Below, piece after piece: positions 43,815-56,459 of a stretch of DNA of 64,000 nt. The notes beneath the pieces are model-generated. The model saw only the letters and a list, made by a program, of their open reading frames with translations, was not told the DNA's origin and made no database searches. This DNA comes from Fragilaria crotonensis (taxonomy: Eukaryota > Bacillariophyta > Fragilariophyceae > Fragilariales > Fragilariaceae), in contig JAKSYS010000141.1 of NCBI GenBank assembly GCA_022925895.1, positions 43,106 through 107,105 of the forward strand, given 5' to 3'. The translations under genes and the position numbers were made by a program. Numbering within the stretch: the first letter of the stretch is position 1; each line of letters begins with the position of its first letter.

Positions 43815-44582
43815 ATGTCCCGTGGTGCTCTCTCATCGATCGTACATAGGAACATAGGACATAGGCATTTTGCTCAGCTGACGACAGCCCCGGCGACAAT
43901 GCAGAATTTCGTTGATGCCGACCCGTATCAATGGCCCTACAATGGCAACCTTCATCGCAGTAACACCTGTTTGGTTGTGATCGACATGCAGGTTGACTTT
44001 TGTTCCAAGGGCGGATACGCAGACTCCATGGGATACGACGTTGAACTTCTTCGCAAGCCTATCGAACCTATTCGACGGGTTCTGGACTGCATGCGGAGCC
44101 AAGGTTATCACGTCCTATTCACTCGAGAAGGTCACCGCCCGGATCTTTCTGACCTCAATGAGAATAAACGTTGGCGTACGTCGCGTGGAGGAGCCGAGAT
44201 TGGCAGTCCTGGGCCTTGTGGCCGCTTCCTTGTCCGAGGTGAACCAGGCTGGGACATTATTCCTGAGCTTACACCTCGGCTTGGGGAACCCATTGTGGAC
44301 AAACCAGGACGAGGGAGCTTCGTTCACACAGATTTGGATTTGTTGCTCCGATCTAAATCCATTTGTAACCTCATATTCACGGGTGTCACAACTGACGTCT
44401 GTGTCCACTCCACAATGCGCCACGCCGATGATTTGGGGTATGAATGCCTACTATTGGAAGATTGTTGTGCCGCTACGGTGCATGAAAACCACGTTTCCGC
44501 CGTCAACACGATCAAGACTGAGGGTGGAGTCTTCGGATCGGTGTCAGACAGTTCCAAACTAATCGCTGCATTAGCGTCTTGA
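43815..44582 (+). CDS. Isochorismatase-type amidohydrolase, biuret/ureidoacrylate hydrolase-like
   Basis: The ATG at 43815 gives 255 residues (a frame is open 33 bp further upstream). A short basic, Ser-rich leader precedes DADPYQWPYNGNLHRSNTC. Catalytic landmarks of the cysteine hydrolase fold are VVIDMQVDFC (Asp), GGYADSMGY, FTREGHRPDLSDLNENKRWR, PGPCGRFLVRGEPGWDIIPE, DKPGRGSF (Lys) and TGVTTDVCVHSTMR (Cys). This is the family that includes bacterial biuret hydrolase and RutB, which release ammonia from urea-type compounds, so nitrogen scavenging is likely. The close match to bacterial sequence hints at horizontal transfer. Substrate not proven. Confidence 0.8.
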   Translation: MSRGALSSIVHRNIGHRHFAQLTTAPATMQNFVDADPYQWPYNGNLHRSNTCLVVIDMQVDFCSKGGYADSMGYDVELLRKPIEPIRRVLDCMRSQGYHVLFTREGHRPDLSDLNENKRWRTSRGGAEIGSPGPCGRFLVRGEPGWDIIPELTPRLGEPIVDKPGRGSFVHTDLDLLLRSKSICNLIFTGVTTDVCVHSTMRHADDLGYECLLLEDCCAATVHENHVSAVNTIKTEGGVFGSVSDSSKLIAALAS

Positions 44583-45032
44583 GAACATTTTGCAAACCTC
44601 GCCAAATGTCTAACCCCTTTTGATGCATTCGCCTGAGCTGGCGCCAAGCAATGGAGCAGCCTCGCCTTTAGCTGAGGCGAACCGTGCTACTGGGCAGGCT
44701 CTTGATTGTGCGAGGTTAACACTCTGCACCGCCCTTTGTCCCTGTCTTCAAAGTTTAACCCTGCATGTCGTCGACGAACGTGGTCAATTACCGTGAAAAG
44801 CCTCGTAATTTGGACCACTCCTATGCATGTACAGTTCAAGATTTGACAAGTAAAAAAAGAATTAGGTTATCAAACAATCCGTAGCCCATGAGCCCATGAT
44901 CAGAGTCCGCGATGCTACTGTGAGTTCTACTGTCGCGTTCTAAGGTTCTAGTACATACCAGGCACCACGTATGGTACATTGTTGCTGTAGGTCTACTATA
45001 CTACCGGTAGTAGAAACTCGAAAATCACTTCA
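44583..45032. other. Intergenic region
   Basis: About 450 bp. A TACCGGTA near 45001 and many GTAC words lie upstream of the CWC21 gene. No gene seen. Confidence 0.4.
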
Positions 45033-45920
45033 ATGCAGCAGCACAGAAATCGATCACATCAGGATCAGCAATCAGCTTTATCACCTCAAACACGGCAGGT
45101 GCATTCCGACGACAGACTTCGAAAAGATTTCCTTCAAACAATGTCATACAACGGCATTGGTCTATCCTCGGTTCGAGGATCTGCAACATCTGGTCATGTC
45201 CAAGCGAATCGCGGTCACGTGAACGCCAATCGTCTCCGTCGTCAGCAGGAGCGCAATTCTCAAAGCAATTCACGACCCACGTTCAATCCAGTCTCGTCTG
45301 CGGCACGCCAGCAAGGTCACGCCGAGATTCAAAAACATGAAGAACGCAGACGTATTGAAAATGAGTTGCTGGAACTTCAAGAAGAAATGGAAGACGCTGG
45401 AAAACTGTCGCCGGAGGAGATTAATGAGAGGATTGGCCGGGAACGAACTAGGTTGATGAACAGACTTGAGGGAAAACATGAACAAGGAAATCGCATGCAT
45501 CAGGGGCAACCACAATCTAGAGGCCAGAGATGGGATCGACGGAAGACAGCGGCGAATCAGATCCTCAAGACACAGCAAAGCGATCGCTTGGGATCTGCCT
45601 TGGGCATTCAGCGAGATGCGCACGTAGAAGGCCAGGCGTTCGACATTGATTTCCAGCAACAGAAAAAGGTGGCACGACAGGCACGATCAGAGCAGGAGAA
45701 AAAACTGGTGGAGGAGCAAGAGAAGAGGTCCAGGAAGGAAGCCAAGGCGCAAGCTAAGGAAGTCAAGAAGCATGGGGGAAGAAAGCGTCGTTCCGCTGAA
45801 AGCGACAGTTCCTCGGATGAAAGCAGTGGGTCGTCATCGTCGAATTCAACTTCCGAATCAGGCAGAGAGCCGAAACGCAGACGGCGTAGCGATTCCTCTT
45901 CTTCTTCTAAATCTAGTTGA
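45033..45920 (+). CDS. CWC21: Spliceosomal CWC21/SRRM2-type protein (cwf21 domain)
   Basis: The frame is 295 residues from the ATG at 45033. The in-frame ATG at 45141 opens MSYNGIGLSSVRGSATSGHV, the family's usual N-terminus, so translation may start there. The cwf21 region has EERRRIENELLELQEEMEDA and SPEEINERIGRERTRLMNRL. The tail is basic and Ser-rich (RRRRSDSSSSS), with Lys/Arg and Ser repeats typical of splicing factors. CWC21 sits on the activated spliceosome near PRP8 and SNU114. The gene is intact and its 3' end lies 64 bp from the convergent UTP20 gene. Confidence 0.85.
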   Translation: MQQHRNRSHQDQQSALSPQTRQVHSDDRLRKDFLQTMSYNGIGLSSVRGSATSGHVQANRGHVNANRLRRQQERNSQSNSRPTFNPVSSAARQQGHAEIQKHEERRRIENELLELQEEMEDAGKLSPEEINERIGRERTRLMNRLEGKHEQGNRMHQGQPQSRGQRWDRRKTAANQILKTQQSDRLGSALGIQRDAHVEGQAFDIDFQQQKKVARQARSEQEKKLVEEQEKRSRKEAKAQAKEVKKHGGRKRRSAESDSSSDESSGSSSSNSTSESGREPKRRRRSDSSSSSKSS

Positions 45921-45984
45921 GAATTTCCTTCGCCTTTATTGTATGATTAGCTGTTCGAACACGAACGTATTCTCTGCGCATATC

Positions 45985-48900
45985 CTAAACGTGCTGTCTC
46001 TTTGCTGTGGCGCCTCTATCACTGCGGTGGCCTTGCACTCGCCGTTTGCGGCGTTCCTTCTCAGCGATCTGTTTCTCAATCTTCTTTTTCGCAGCCGCGG
46101 CAGGGTCGGAAATCTTTTCTGCCGCAAGATCGTCCTTCCTTTGGTCACGTCTCTCCCTAGCCTTGACCTTGACCTTGGCCAACGCTGGCAAATAATCAGC
46201 GTCACAGCGCTCCTCCAGCATCGAGAGTACTTCTTTTGCAAGCTCTGCCTCCGAAGAGAATTTTTCGGTCCCCAGGTGATTTTTCGCACCTGCCGCCTCA
46301 ATCATAGCGCGGTGCATCGGCTCTATGATAACGTCCAAGTATGGACTGATCATTTCTGCGCCCCCACCATGACAGAGGGCTGCAAAACACTTGAAGATAG
46401 CTTTTCGTCGAAGGGTTCCTTTTCGTCTGGCAATGTTGGCCAATCGTGTCAACAACCACTTGACTGGCTGCTTACCCTCGGCTTCGCCAGTAGCGTAACA
46501 AAGGCCTGGGTTGCTATCCATGGCTCGTGCAAGCCATGTTAGGGATTTAATTGCAAGCTCAGACAATTCTGTGGACATATTTGATTCTTCCTCGTCCAGA
46601 TGACTGCAGAAGTTCGAAGCAAGATCGTAGAGCGACCCTTTCCTCTCTGTAACAAACGAAAGGTCATTGTCCTTCCTCGAGATGTCAACGGGATCGTGCT
46701 TTTGCAATTGCTCTCCGACAATGCGGGACGAGATCATTCTGACCCACAGGTGCGGATGAGAGAGTTCCAATAAAACTGCAGACCACAATCCGTTATGATC
46801 AGAGCACTTGGATGGATTCAAGTTCATGACTTTTTCCAGGCTAACAAGAGCGAAGTAATGCTCTTCCCAATCAGCATCGGTGCTCTCGAGGCTTGCTTGC
46901 AAGCATCCCAATATACGTGACGTGCCGCCGTTTTGAGTCAAAATATCCTTTCGACCTTCGGCGAAAATGCCAAATAGTTGAAGTGAGGCCCTACGAAGAG
47001 CTCCACTATCCCCCTTGTGCCATCGCAGAACGTATTCGTAGATAGAGAAAGCAACGCTGCCAGATATGCGACAGGTCAGTCTTTTCAGACAATCGGAGAC
47101 GGATTCTCGACATTCTGCGGAATCATCATTCACCAATTGAAGGACAAGTGGAAGGAATATGAGTTGCACTTCTTCGTCAATCAGATCGAGTGGAAGCCTA
47201 TCAAGCAACGTGAAGATTAAACGAATCGCCGACATTCGACCTTCTTTGTGCTCGTACTTGGCATTGAGCATCGCTTGCCTCAAATGTTGCTCAAACCGTT
47301 TTTTGGAGAGTGGGTACTCCACGAGGAAGTAAACAACGACATTGCAACATTGCTGAGGGAGGTTCGGTTAGAATCATAACTCATTTCGTCCAAGGCAAGG
47401 CATACATGACACTTACATCACGAAAACTCTCACGATGACTTCGGACTGAAAGGTCCAGAAGTGTTTCCATGAGATCATACAGTTCAGGCGACGCAAATCG
47501 CTGGGACAGCAGGGCTTTTACAGTTCCAAGTGCAGCATTTGAATCGTCGAATGCCATGACGGATTCTTTTAAGAGTGAGACAAGCACTATCATCTGGTCT
47601 TCAGACAGAGACAAAACAGCGTTTTGCGTTCCTGATTCCCGACTCGAGGTGTCAAGCTGCTTGTCAGCGACTTGGAGTTTCAGTATTGTCGTCAATGCTA
47701 CCAGACACGTCTGCGTCATTTCTTGGTTTGCGCCGATAATTGCCTCGCCTTGAGATAGGATATCGATAATTTTAGCGCCGAGGGGCTTTAGAACGTCTGG
47801 AGAAGGCTCGACACCCCTTTTCAGCAGAAGCGCAATACAGCGAATAGCCAGCGTCGTGACAACATTTTCTCTGGTCTCACATACGCATGTCGTCAACAAT
47901 GTTAGAAATGGCGACAGCCTAGATTCAAAATCACCAGTGTTTGGATGGTTCTTGCATTTAAGAGTTGCGAGCAAAAGGTTCAAGCCGAATTCAATGGCAC
48001 ACACTCCTGCAGGACTATTGATCTGGTCAATGTGCTTTGTTGGAGCATGTCTGGCAGAGCCCGTTAATTTTGGAGCCTGGGCCCCATCCTTCACTGCGGA
48101 AAGTTTCGCTTGATCAGCGAGTTTGCGATCCATCGCACCTTTCGCGTTCTGAGGAGCTGCTAAAGATCTTGGTTGCCAAACAACCACGGTACGCTTGGAC
48201 GATGACATTCGAGAGTTTCCACTCGACAGTGGATCACGGTGCATCGACCATTCTACTACTGGCGCAATAGTTGCGTACGCAAATTGGAGCAAGTCATTTG
48301 CGCATGCGCTCTCGTTGCGAGCCAACCCTGTGATGATTCGCCGAAGACACTCCTTGACCTTTTGGATAGATTTTGTAGAAATTGTCTCGTCCTTCAGTTT
48401 CTCGAAAAAAGGCTTTACCACGTGATGCACAGAGCTGCCGCCGCTAGACAGATTTGAATCATTTGCGGAGGGCTTAAACAATAGCAGCTGACAGATCATT
48501 TCCACCGAATCAAGATACTTCGATCCCGCAGCTTCTTTAACCAATTTCTTCGGCGCCCCGTCGTCATCACGACGTTCAGAAGCAACCCCAAACATGTCTT
48601 GAAAGATCAAGTCCATCATGGCAGGAATGCATCGATCGAAGTCCAGGGCAATCGCCAAGTTCTCCTTCGGTGGGGCGTAAACCTTCGAGAGATGGAATAG
48701 AATGTGGTGTAGGGTAGCGCTTCGTACGTGAAGTTGGTACCCTTCGGTGAGTGTTACTGCAATTGATCGAATGACCTCCGATAAATATGCTGGTCCCATT
48801 TCGACAACCATTGCAGCCAATGCCTTTCTAGCAAGCTCTCTGACGTTCGAGTCTCGGTTTTTCAAAGAATCGCAGACGATGGCCAAGAGCCGAGGAAGCC

Positions 48901-51900
48901 TCTTTTCAAAGTAGTCAGATGGGAACTTCTTGAGTAGCTTCAACAAGGCCAAAACCACGTTCGGCCTTATTGATCGAGTGGTTTTCCCAAAACGATCTCG
49001 CTTCTCATTCACCATCAGGCTCTCCACCTTCGGAATCACACGTTTCTCCAGTGCTCGCCAGACAGCTGTTTCTTGGTTGGTGGTAGAGTCAGTGACAAAC
49101 AAATCAAAATGAAAGCCATCAAGGAGAGCACAAATCATGCCGATGATAAGCCTCTCCTGATTAGGATGGCGGCTGAACTGATTAAGAGCTGTCCAAAGGA
49201 CTGCATGGTACTTGCTCCAGGATAGATGCCTCCCAAGCGCCCCGACCGTAGCGATGCTCTCCTGCGCTAGGCCTTCCTCAAGGCTAGACTTGCACTCGTA
49301 GATAGGAAAGGTCACGAGGGGCAAGATAACATTCGAAAGCGAGTTAACTGAAAGCAAACTGCCTGAGCCTTCGAGACCGTTTAGACTATTGCGCAAGCGC
49401 TGAAGAGCGCGGCTTCGCCGGTGGCTCTGCACATGCAAGATGTTGAGGAAGAAATCAAGATCAGGATTCTCCTCGCAACCGAGAATGCTTAGGTCGCCAT
49501 GTAAGTTCTCCGAGCTGCAGTTTGCATATGTTTTAGAAACTTCAGCAATCAAAGAAATTGCGTGCCGACGAATTTGCTCATTCGAGTTTCTGAGTGCACA
49601 TCGTACACCCGGCATGACAGCTGTCTCGACAAACTTCGACCACGGCGTTTCTGGTGCGCCAACGTTTTGGGGATTTGTTAGCGAAGATGATGATATCAAG
49701 TGGCGAAGGGCCTTGAAAGCGGAACGGCTCACAACCATGTCATCTTGTTGCAAGAGGGCAAGACAGGCGTAAACAATCGGAGTCAAAAATTTCGGTTCGC
49801 TTTTGGCTGTGTCCAACATACACTCCTCGGAAGACGACCTAGTCAACAATGACGCCCAATCCGTTGACAAGGTAGAATCGTATAACCCAGACAGCGCAGG
49901 GATCACTCGGTCGTAGTCCATTTCGTCGACTCGCTTTGTGTGAACAGCCAAATTTCTTGAAGTAAGCGAGTAGTACGATCCAGAGCCGGATTCATTCCCT
50001 TGCACCCTGAAATCACCCTCATCGTTTCGGTCACTTCGCGTCGTGCTAACGGCGACAATCTACTCAATTGTCATAGCTTAATAGCTTTGACAGCGACGAG
50101 TAATGAGCCAACGCTGTAGGGACGTCGACTTTCGGGAGAAGCACTGACACAATTCTAAGCACGTTCAATTTGTCTGCTTCTTGGCTTCGTCGATGGCCTA
50201 AAAATTGGACCAGAAGGTTTGAAAGTGTGTTGAAGAGCTCAGTTTGCACATCCTCTCGCTCGTTTGCTGAAGGCAGGAATCTTCCGTCAAGTAAAACATC
50301 AGCTACCTTGCGCAGAACCAAAAGTTCTTTCGAAAGGGTCTTGCTGGATTTCATTGCCGTGGAAGGAACCGCTGCAGACGCTCCGTCATCATCTCCGCCG
50401 AATCTTGATCAAACTGTCGCAGAAGCAGAAGCACGTGACTGCCGATGAGGTCGTCGCAGACGACATCTGACGGGGAGGAACTGGGTGAGTTCATCAAATT
50501 CAGCACGAAGTCAAGTGCAGCATCAAGCGCCTTGTCGTCGCTCGTCGGGCCGATGCACAAAATAACGCTTTCGACAGCAGCCCGGTGTGTTTCAATATCG
50601 GTCTGAAACCCTGATGCGACGACAGAACCACAAGTAAGGAAAGAATCGAAGGCGAACTGCTACTTTTCGCAACGATATCTGGTAGCGTTGTGACGGCAGC
50701 CGACATTCCTTCCACAGGGCATCGAAATAAGGCGTGAAATCGATTGATGGCGCGAATTTGTCCATTAATGCTGCGGTACATCGAAATGATAACGTTTTCA
50801 CAGACCTCAATCGTTGCGAATCCCCGCGATTGTCAGCATCAGTCTCGGACATTTTCCTTCCGTTGCAACATCGACTTCTTCAGATTGAACCACCGAAGGG
50901 CACGTCATGATCCCAAGTAGAATGGGCATAAAGGAGGCAATATAACGATCAAGGCTGCTCCCAAGTTGCGCGACCAGGACAGAGAGGAGATTTAGAAATC
51001 CCTCGTGGCGCTGAATGGAATGTTTTCGCAATGCAGCTTCGGAGACGTGCTAAAGGCGTTGAGTACAGCCTCTTGGTACGCTGCTGTGCTAATTTCCTCA
51101 CATTTCAGGTCAATGGAAGCCGGCATGTAATTTCGGATCATGAGATATATCATGGGGAACAATTCAATACCTTCCAACTGAGACAGTGATGAGACGATAG
51201 CCTTACGCCGGGCCAAAGGCGAGTCCTTGGACTTAACTCCTCGCATCGAAGAAGTCGACAGGCGCCCAAACAGGATTCGCTCAATTATTGGCAGGATGTG
51301 TTCCCTGTGTTCCGCGTGGACGGTCTCGCTTTCTTTTGACAAATTAAAGTCAAGTAGGGCGTCTCTTAGACCCCCTTTCCTCAGCAGGTGCTGTAATTTC
51401 TCCGAGTACTGGGAAACATAGGAAAACTTAAAATTGATGAGGCACGTTAACGACGTTCCAGCAACTGCTGCATCCTGATGGGAGAGATTCACATAGAAAA
51501 TTGAAAGGAGCACAGATCTTTTGTACAGCTGCTGACTACCTCGTACAGCAGCGAACACCTTCAAGAATGAGAGCAGACGAATCTGGAGCGACCTGGGATG
51601 AATCGCTGCTTTACTCCATGCCCTAGAATTGTGAGGCGAAAGCCAAACCGTTAGCTTTGCGGTCAGTACATCAACTAAGCACAGCGATTCGTACCTTTGC
51701 CCTTCAAGCCATTTATCAATCCGAAGCTCGCGAGAATCAGGATCCTGATCATGAAAACAGTAGTATTGCCCCTTCAAAAAGTCGAGAAACATGGGAACAA
51801 TCCGTCGTGAATACTTTGCAGTAATCTCAGGGACAGCCTCTAAAACTTTCATCACTTGCTGAAAAACAGTTTCGCAATCTGTGCTTAGAAAAGGTGAAAC

Positions 51901-54762
51901 ACGACCTTCGTCACTGGCTGCGTCGATCCGAGCCTGAAATAGGGACGCATCGCGGCCACCTGACAAATCCCAAGCAATGCAAAGTTTCTGGTGAGTGCAA
52001 GCATCAAGGGCCGCGATGGAAGCTGCCTCGAGTTGAGTGTCTGAATTTTCGGGGCTCAGCAAACGCTCGAGGACGTCACTGGTTGCCTCGCACAGGATAG
52101 TATGGTGTCCATCGGAAAGACCACTAAGTGCACGGGATGCACCTGCCCACCACGAGGAGAATTTCACGTGGAAGACTCCAATCATATGGTTTGCAAGGGC
52201 CTCTGCGTAGACAACGGGAAGCCTCCCCGACTTTCCCAAAACTTCCACCCGTGTCAGGAGACCGGCGATTGTGCGTTCTGTATCCACTCCGACCGGGGAG
52301 CTTTCGATTTGCAACAAGGTCTCCATTAAGTCACAATTCCCGGACAATCCTGATTGATTTCTTTCAGTTGGAGGAGCTATCGACGGTTCTTCGTCAAGAT
52401 CGTCCGAAAGATCAAGGTCTCCGTGGTTTGTCACGTATGGCCGAGTTGGAAAAGTGGCTAAGATTCGCAGAGTGTACAAGCGCAGAAAGTGACACTCTCT
52501 GCTCAAGTTGGAGACTAGATGGTCGAACGCCGCATTTGCATCATCGCAAATGGGCATCTCGTACTTGCGAAGAAGGCCACACAACGAGGACGAGGCTCTT
52601 GTTGCCCAAAGAGAGCTTGGACAAAGCAATAGCAAATCCCACGCGATGAGTTTGCATCGCGACAAAGCTTGTTTCAACCAGCGTGCTTCAATTCCCTCGG
52701 AAACTAACGTGGCAACACAAGCAAAACTCTCAATTAGCAACGCAGCCGGGACAAGTCGCTCGACGCTAGAAATTTTGCCGTCCACAGATTTCACCAGGAT
52801 TTCGAGATTTTTCAGTATCCAAAAAAGTGTTCGTTTCTCACCGTCGTAAGCATTTAGACCGTGAGTAATTGAGCACAAGAACGGAATGAACCGCGTCGTG
52901 TAGCTCAAATCGGCGAGCTTTTCAGGACGAACCTCAACTGCCACATCAATGGTTTCGCTCATGCATATTTCCAGCAGTGTCAAGCAAGCCTGCCTATCGC
53001 ATATGACACCAGACTTTTCAGATGCCATGGGAAATAAGTTATCGTCCCCTTGTCTCCTTCAGCGTCGAGAGTCACTCTGGAACAACTTGATAAACCAGTC
53101 TCTTCGCCTCATCAGCACTGCCAGATGCAAGTCCAGCGATCGACGAGAGTATTGACGGAAACGCCAGGCGAACTGCTTCTGGTTCAGTACAGGCTTCCAA
53201 GTATGCCTCAACAATCATTGGAGTTGGAAACGTTACGGGCAGGTCGCGTTTTCGATTCTGAGACTCCTTTACCAGCTTTGACAACCTCAACTAAAAAGGC
53301 TTCGCATCGAGTTTTGATGCAACATTCCAGAGCGAGAAGAAAGTTTTCAATGCCGCTGTTGAAGAGGCAACAGACATGATACCACAACCTTCTGTATCGG
53401 TCAAGGCATCGATGATATGCACGAAGGATTCGAGTCGCTTTTCCGTTTCCACGTCAGCACTGTCAGCATCAACAAGAAAAATGTCCCCTTCCGAAATCGT
53501 ACAACTTCAAGTAAGAGACCTATACCGCATGCCAGGGAAGAATCATGGTTTCCCTCACTCTTGCTGGCTTTTTGTAGCATTCGATTGATAAAACGTCGCA
53601 TCTCGTGAAGCGCGTCGTCAATTTTCTATCGGTTCCATTGCGAATGTGAGTACACTTTCTGCAAAAACGTTGAAGCAAGCACCGACATGGAATCAGAAAT
53701 ATCATGATCGAGTTCAAGTATATAGTCAAACACACATCGGACAATCATTGATCCTTTTGAATGCTGACGCCCCGATACGCCTTTCGCTGCCTCAAAGAGT
53801 AAGGTCGCGACTCCATCAATTGCATCACTCTTGGCCCGTTTCAAACTTTGGGATGAATTTCCAGACTCGGCTTTTGTCAGAGCACGAAGGATTCTTTTCA
53901 GATGCTTTTTCCGAGCTCCGTCTGTCTTAATGCGTCGTATCAGCGGTGCAAATGTCTCGGCAGCAAGCCTCCTCACAACCTCACGCTTGTGTCCTAGTGT
54001 AGGACCGTAGTATTTTCGAATGTTTTCTAAACATGGCTCTTCTCCCTCCTTAGCAGACTCAGTGACTAACTTCTCAGCATCATGCTGAAAAATGTAGGAC
54101 AGCGTTCGAAAAGCTGTTTCAACAATCAGCACGTCAACCGGAATTGCCTGTTTTCCGGATTCGGGGGTGGGAGGGGGAGGATTTAGCAAATCCGTGACAA
54201 TCCGAGGAAGAATTTTGCTATAAACAAATCCATGTATTTCGTGCTGCATATCTTTTGCTAGCACAGCCAGCAAATGTAAAACATCAGTTGTTGCATGGTT
54301 TGGGACGAAGGCGGAAGGTTGACTACCGTGAGAGTCCTCGAGGGTTGTCTTCTCGCCAGGGCTAGATTCCGGTGATAGCATGTAAGAAAGAAGTAGGTCG
54401 ACCACAAAGGACGAGTGGTGAAGGAGCTCAGGCACACTTCGCACAAGTGGCCACATCTCTCTGTAAAATTCGGCGAACAGGGCTGAGCCATTCCTATCGT
54501 TGGCCAATTCGAGTTCTTCGGCGAAAGTGGAGCTGAAGTCTTCCTTTTCATCCTCCTTTACTTCCTCGTCGTTTCCCTTTCGACGCTTTGGTCTATGGAC
54601 GCTTTCCTCTCGATCGGCAGCGCTGGTCACGCCAAAGCGACGCTTGTAGGATCGGTACACATCTGCAGATACCTTCTTGCTTCGTTGCGATGACGACGCA
54701 AATCTGAATCGATTCTTGCCTTTCTGATCGACGTTGAAAGACTTCGCTTGATTCGTATCCAT
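45985..54762 (-). CDS. UTP20: UTP20, small-subunit processome component, with many frame breaks
   Basis: The minus-strand locus spans 8.8 kb. Its frames read as one HEAT-repeat protein of about 2900 residues. It starts MDTNQAKSFNVDQKGKNRFR near 54762, holds RHEGFLNLLSVLV near 51000 and DEMDYDRVIPALSG near 49930, and ends KEKRRKR-type basic sequence near 46030. One genuine 64-bp intron lies at 47353-47416, joining RDQCCNVVVYFLVEYPLS. The reading is broken about a dozen times: near 53626 (in-frame TAG), 53487, 53293, 53073, 53047, 51046, 50853, 50708, 50610, 50385, 50064 and 49938. Most breaks heal with one restored base. UTP20 builds the 18S rRNA precursor complex in the nucleolus. A single-copy essential role argues for consensus errors over decay. 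Confidence 0.8.
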
Positions 54763-55769
54763 GTCTTCTTGTTGGATTTCTATTCAGTAGCAATCTCCTG
54801 TTCCTCGACAATCCTTCCGTTTACGACGGTCGACGATGCAGTGGAGTGGCAAAGTGGCAACTCTAGTTCTTGTCAAAAATATGAGGCAGATTTTTGGTTC
54901 CGGTGGATGAGGACACCAGTCGTCTGTCCTCCACACGATTTTGCCAACCTGTCAACAGTCGGAAGTCGGAAGGCAGCTACTCGGCAGTGCATGACATCGG
55001 GGCCCGTTAGCCGCAGCCGGCCGGAAACCGTGGGCCGGCCGTGATTTCGGGCGGCTGCGGTCCGTGTATTTAGGTCCCGGCCGGTTCCGGCCGGCTCCGT
55101 CGATTCCTATCACTGTTCGGCCCATCGCGGGTCAAGGGCAGATCACCTGTCATTTTTCACGGTTACGGTGGTTGGTGATTAAGTACTGTTAGTAAAGTAC
55201 TGTGTACTAGGTTTCTACTACGTACTGTACTTCCGTGCGACTGCGGCCGGGTACGGGTACGGGCAGTGACAGTCCTGCAGCGGCCCAGCGCGGGCAGGGA
55301 CTGTCGGACTGCGGACGGGTACGGCCGGGCCAACGTATCGGCATACGGCCGGCTGCGGCCATAAGCCTCTGCGAAAAATCGGCCGGCTGCGGGTTCGGGT
55401 ATCGTTTTTATCTCAGATGTCATGCACTGCTACTCGGTACTTGTAGAATCTACCGGTAGGCTATGATATGAACTATGAACTATGAACACATCAAAGCACG
55501 ATACTTTCATGATGAACCTGCACATAGGCATCAACTCCTAACCATACGATAAAGCCATACCTGCGAGTGGTAACTCTTTTGAGTCTATTCCAAACATCCC
55601 TACTAGAGCGGTGGGTGGTAGTGTGGTGTAGGGTTGCACCGGTACAGTAAGGTGGGCAATGAACGAGTCCACCCAAATCCACTGTTTAAACGGTGCACAA
55701 CATATGCAGCTGAAGAAAAGGAACAAAAGGAGAACTGGCGCAATGCAATAATGGCGAAGATGACTTAGT
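54763..55769. other. Intergenic region with GC-rich inverted-repeat island
   Basis: About 1.0 kb between UTP20 and RPL10A. It contains a GC-rich block (55000-55410) described separately. A TACCGGTA lies near 55451. Confidence 0.45.
54995..55405. repeat. GC-rich island with CCGCAGCCGGCC inverted repeats
   Basis: Near 55010 GCCGCAGCCGGCCGG occurs. In the opposite orientation, CGGCCGGCTGCGG occurs near 55350 and 55380. The outer arms CCCGTTAGCCGCAGCC and the complement of the 55380-55400 segment match imperfectly. Repeated GGCCGG and GGGTACGG words fill the rest. The base composition is much higher in G+C than the surrounding DNA. It could be a MITE or a fragment of foreign or repeat DNA. Confidence 0.5.
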
Positions 55770-56459
55770 TTAGAAGTAAATTTGGATAGATGGGCCCATG
55801 GTGGTCTTGACGAAAATCTGTCCAATGTTTTGCCACTGTTTCTTGAGGAGGGACGCCAAGAAGTTAGCAGCAAGCTGAGTGTTGACAATGATCTTGTTTT
55901 TGTCCATGCCAACATTTCCGACTGCAACATTAAGGCACATGACCTTCTTCATCTGAAACTTGATAGTGGATTTGACTTCGTCAACCTTTTCTTGCATATC
56001 ATCACCACTTGCAAGAAGGGTAGGGAACTTTCCGGCCTTGGTAAGACCTGGTCCAAGAAGACGGGGGATCTGCTTGATCATGTTATCGGAAGCAAGAAAG
56101 AAATCATACTTCTTTGCGAGCTTCTTGACCAACTTTTTGTTCTTGTTGAGCTTCTTCAAGTCCTCAACACTCATGTGGTCCATTCCAATACGATCAGCCT
56201 GCTCGCAATGCACGGCATTTCCAAGCATGCAGCACTTGAGGTTTGGGCGAGGGACAGTTGGGAGACGGAAAGTTCCGGAGAAACGCTTGTCACGGACTGG
56301 ATCGTAGTTTTTCAAAGTGATCTGAACCTCGACGGTTTCAGTGAAGTTACGCTTCTTTCCGGCAACCTCCTCTTTTCCAAAGACAACCTTTTCACCAGCG
56401 GAGAAAGCCAAGATATCGCTAACAGCTTTATCCAAGAGTGCAGAGTTCAACTTCGACAT
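55770..56459 (-). CDS. RPL10A: Ribosomal protein uL1 (60S L10a)
   Basis: An intact 229-residue frame. [20 protein letters not shown] starts the standard uL1 fold, followed by [69 protein letters not shown] and [18 protein letters not shown]. Length and motifs match eukaryotic L10a. It forms the L1 stalk of the large ribosomal subunit. A likely 5'-UTR intron (acceptor TTATTAG) lies just upstream of the ATG. Confidence 0.95.
   Translation of the reverse strand: MSKLNSALLDKAVSDILAFSAGEKVVFGKEEVAGKKRNFTETVEVQITLKNYDPVRDKRFSGTFRLPTVPRPNLKCCMLGNAVHCEQADRIGMDHMSVEDLKKLNKNKKLVKKLAKKYDFFLASDNMIKQIPRLLGPGLTKAGKFPTLLASGDDMQEKVDEVKSTIKFQMKKVMCLNVAVGNVGMDKNKIIVNTQLAANFLASLLKKQWQNIGQIFVKTTMGPSIQIYF

Noticed and set aside
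46007-55300. Many plus-strand frames opposite UTP20
   Set aside because: They are shadows of the minus-strand gene with no independent features.
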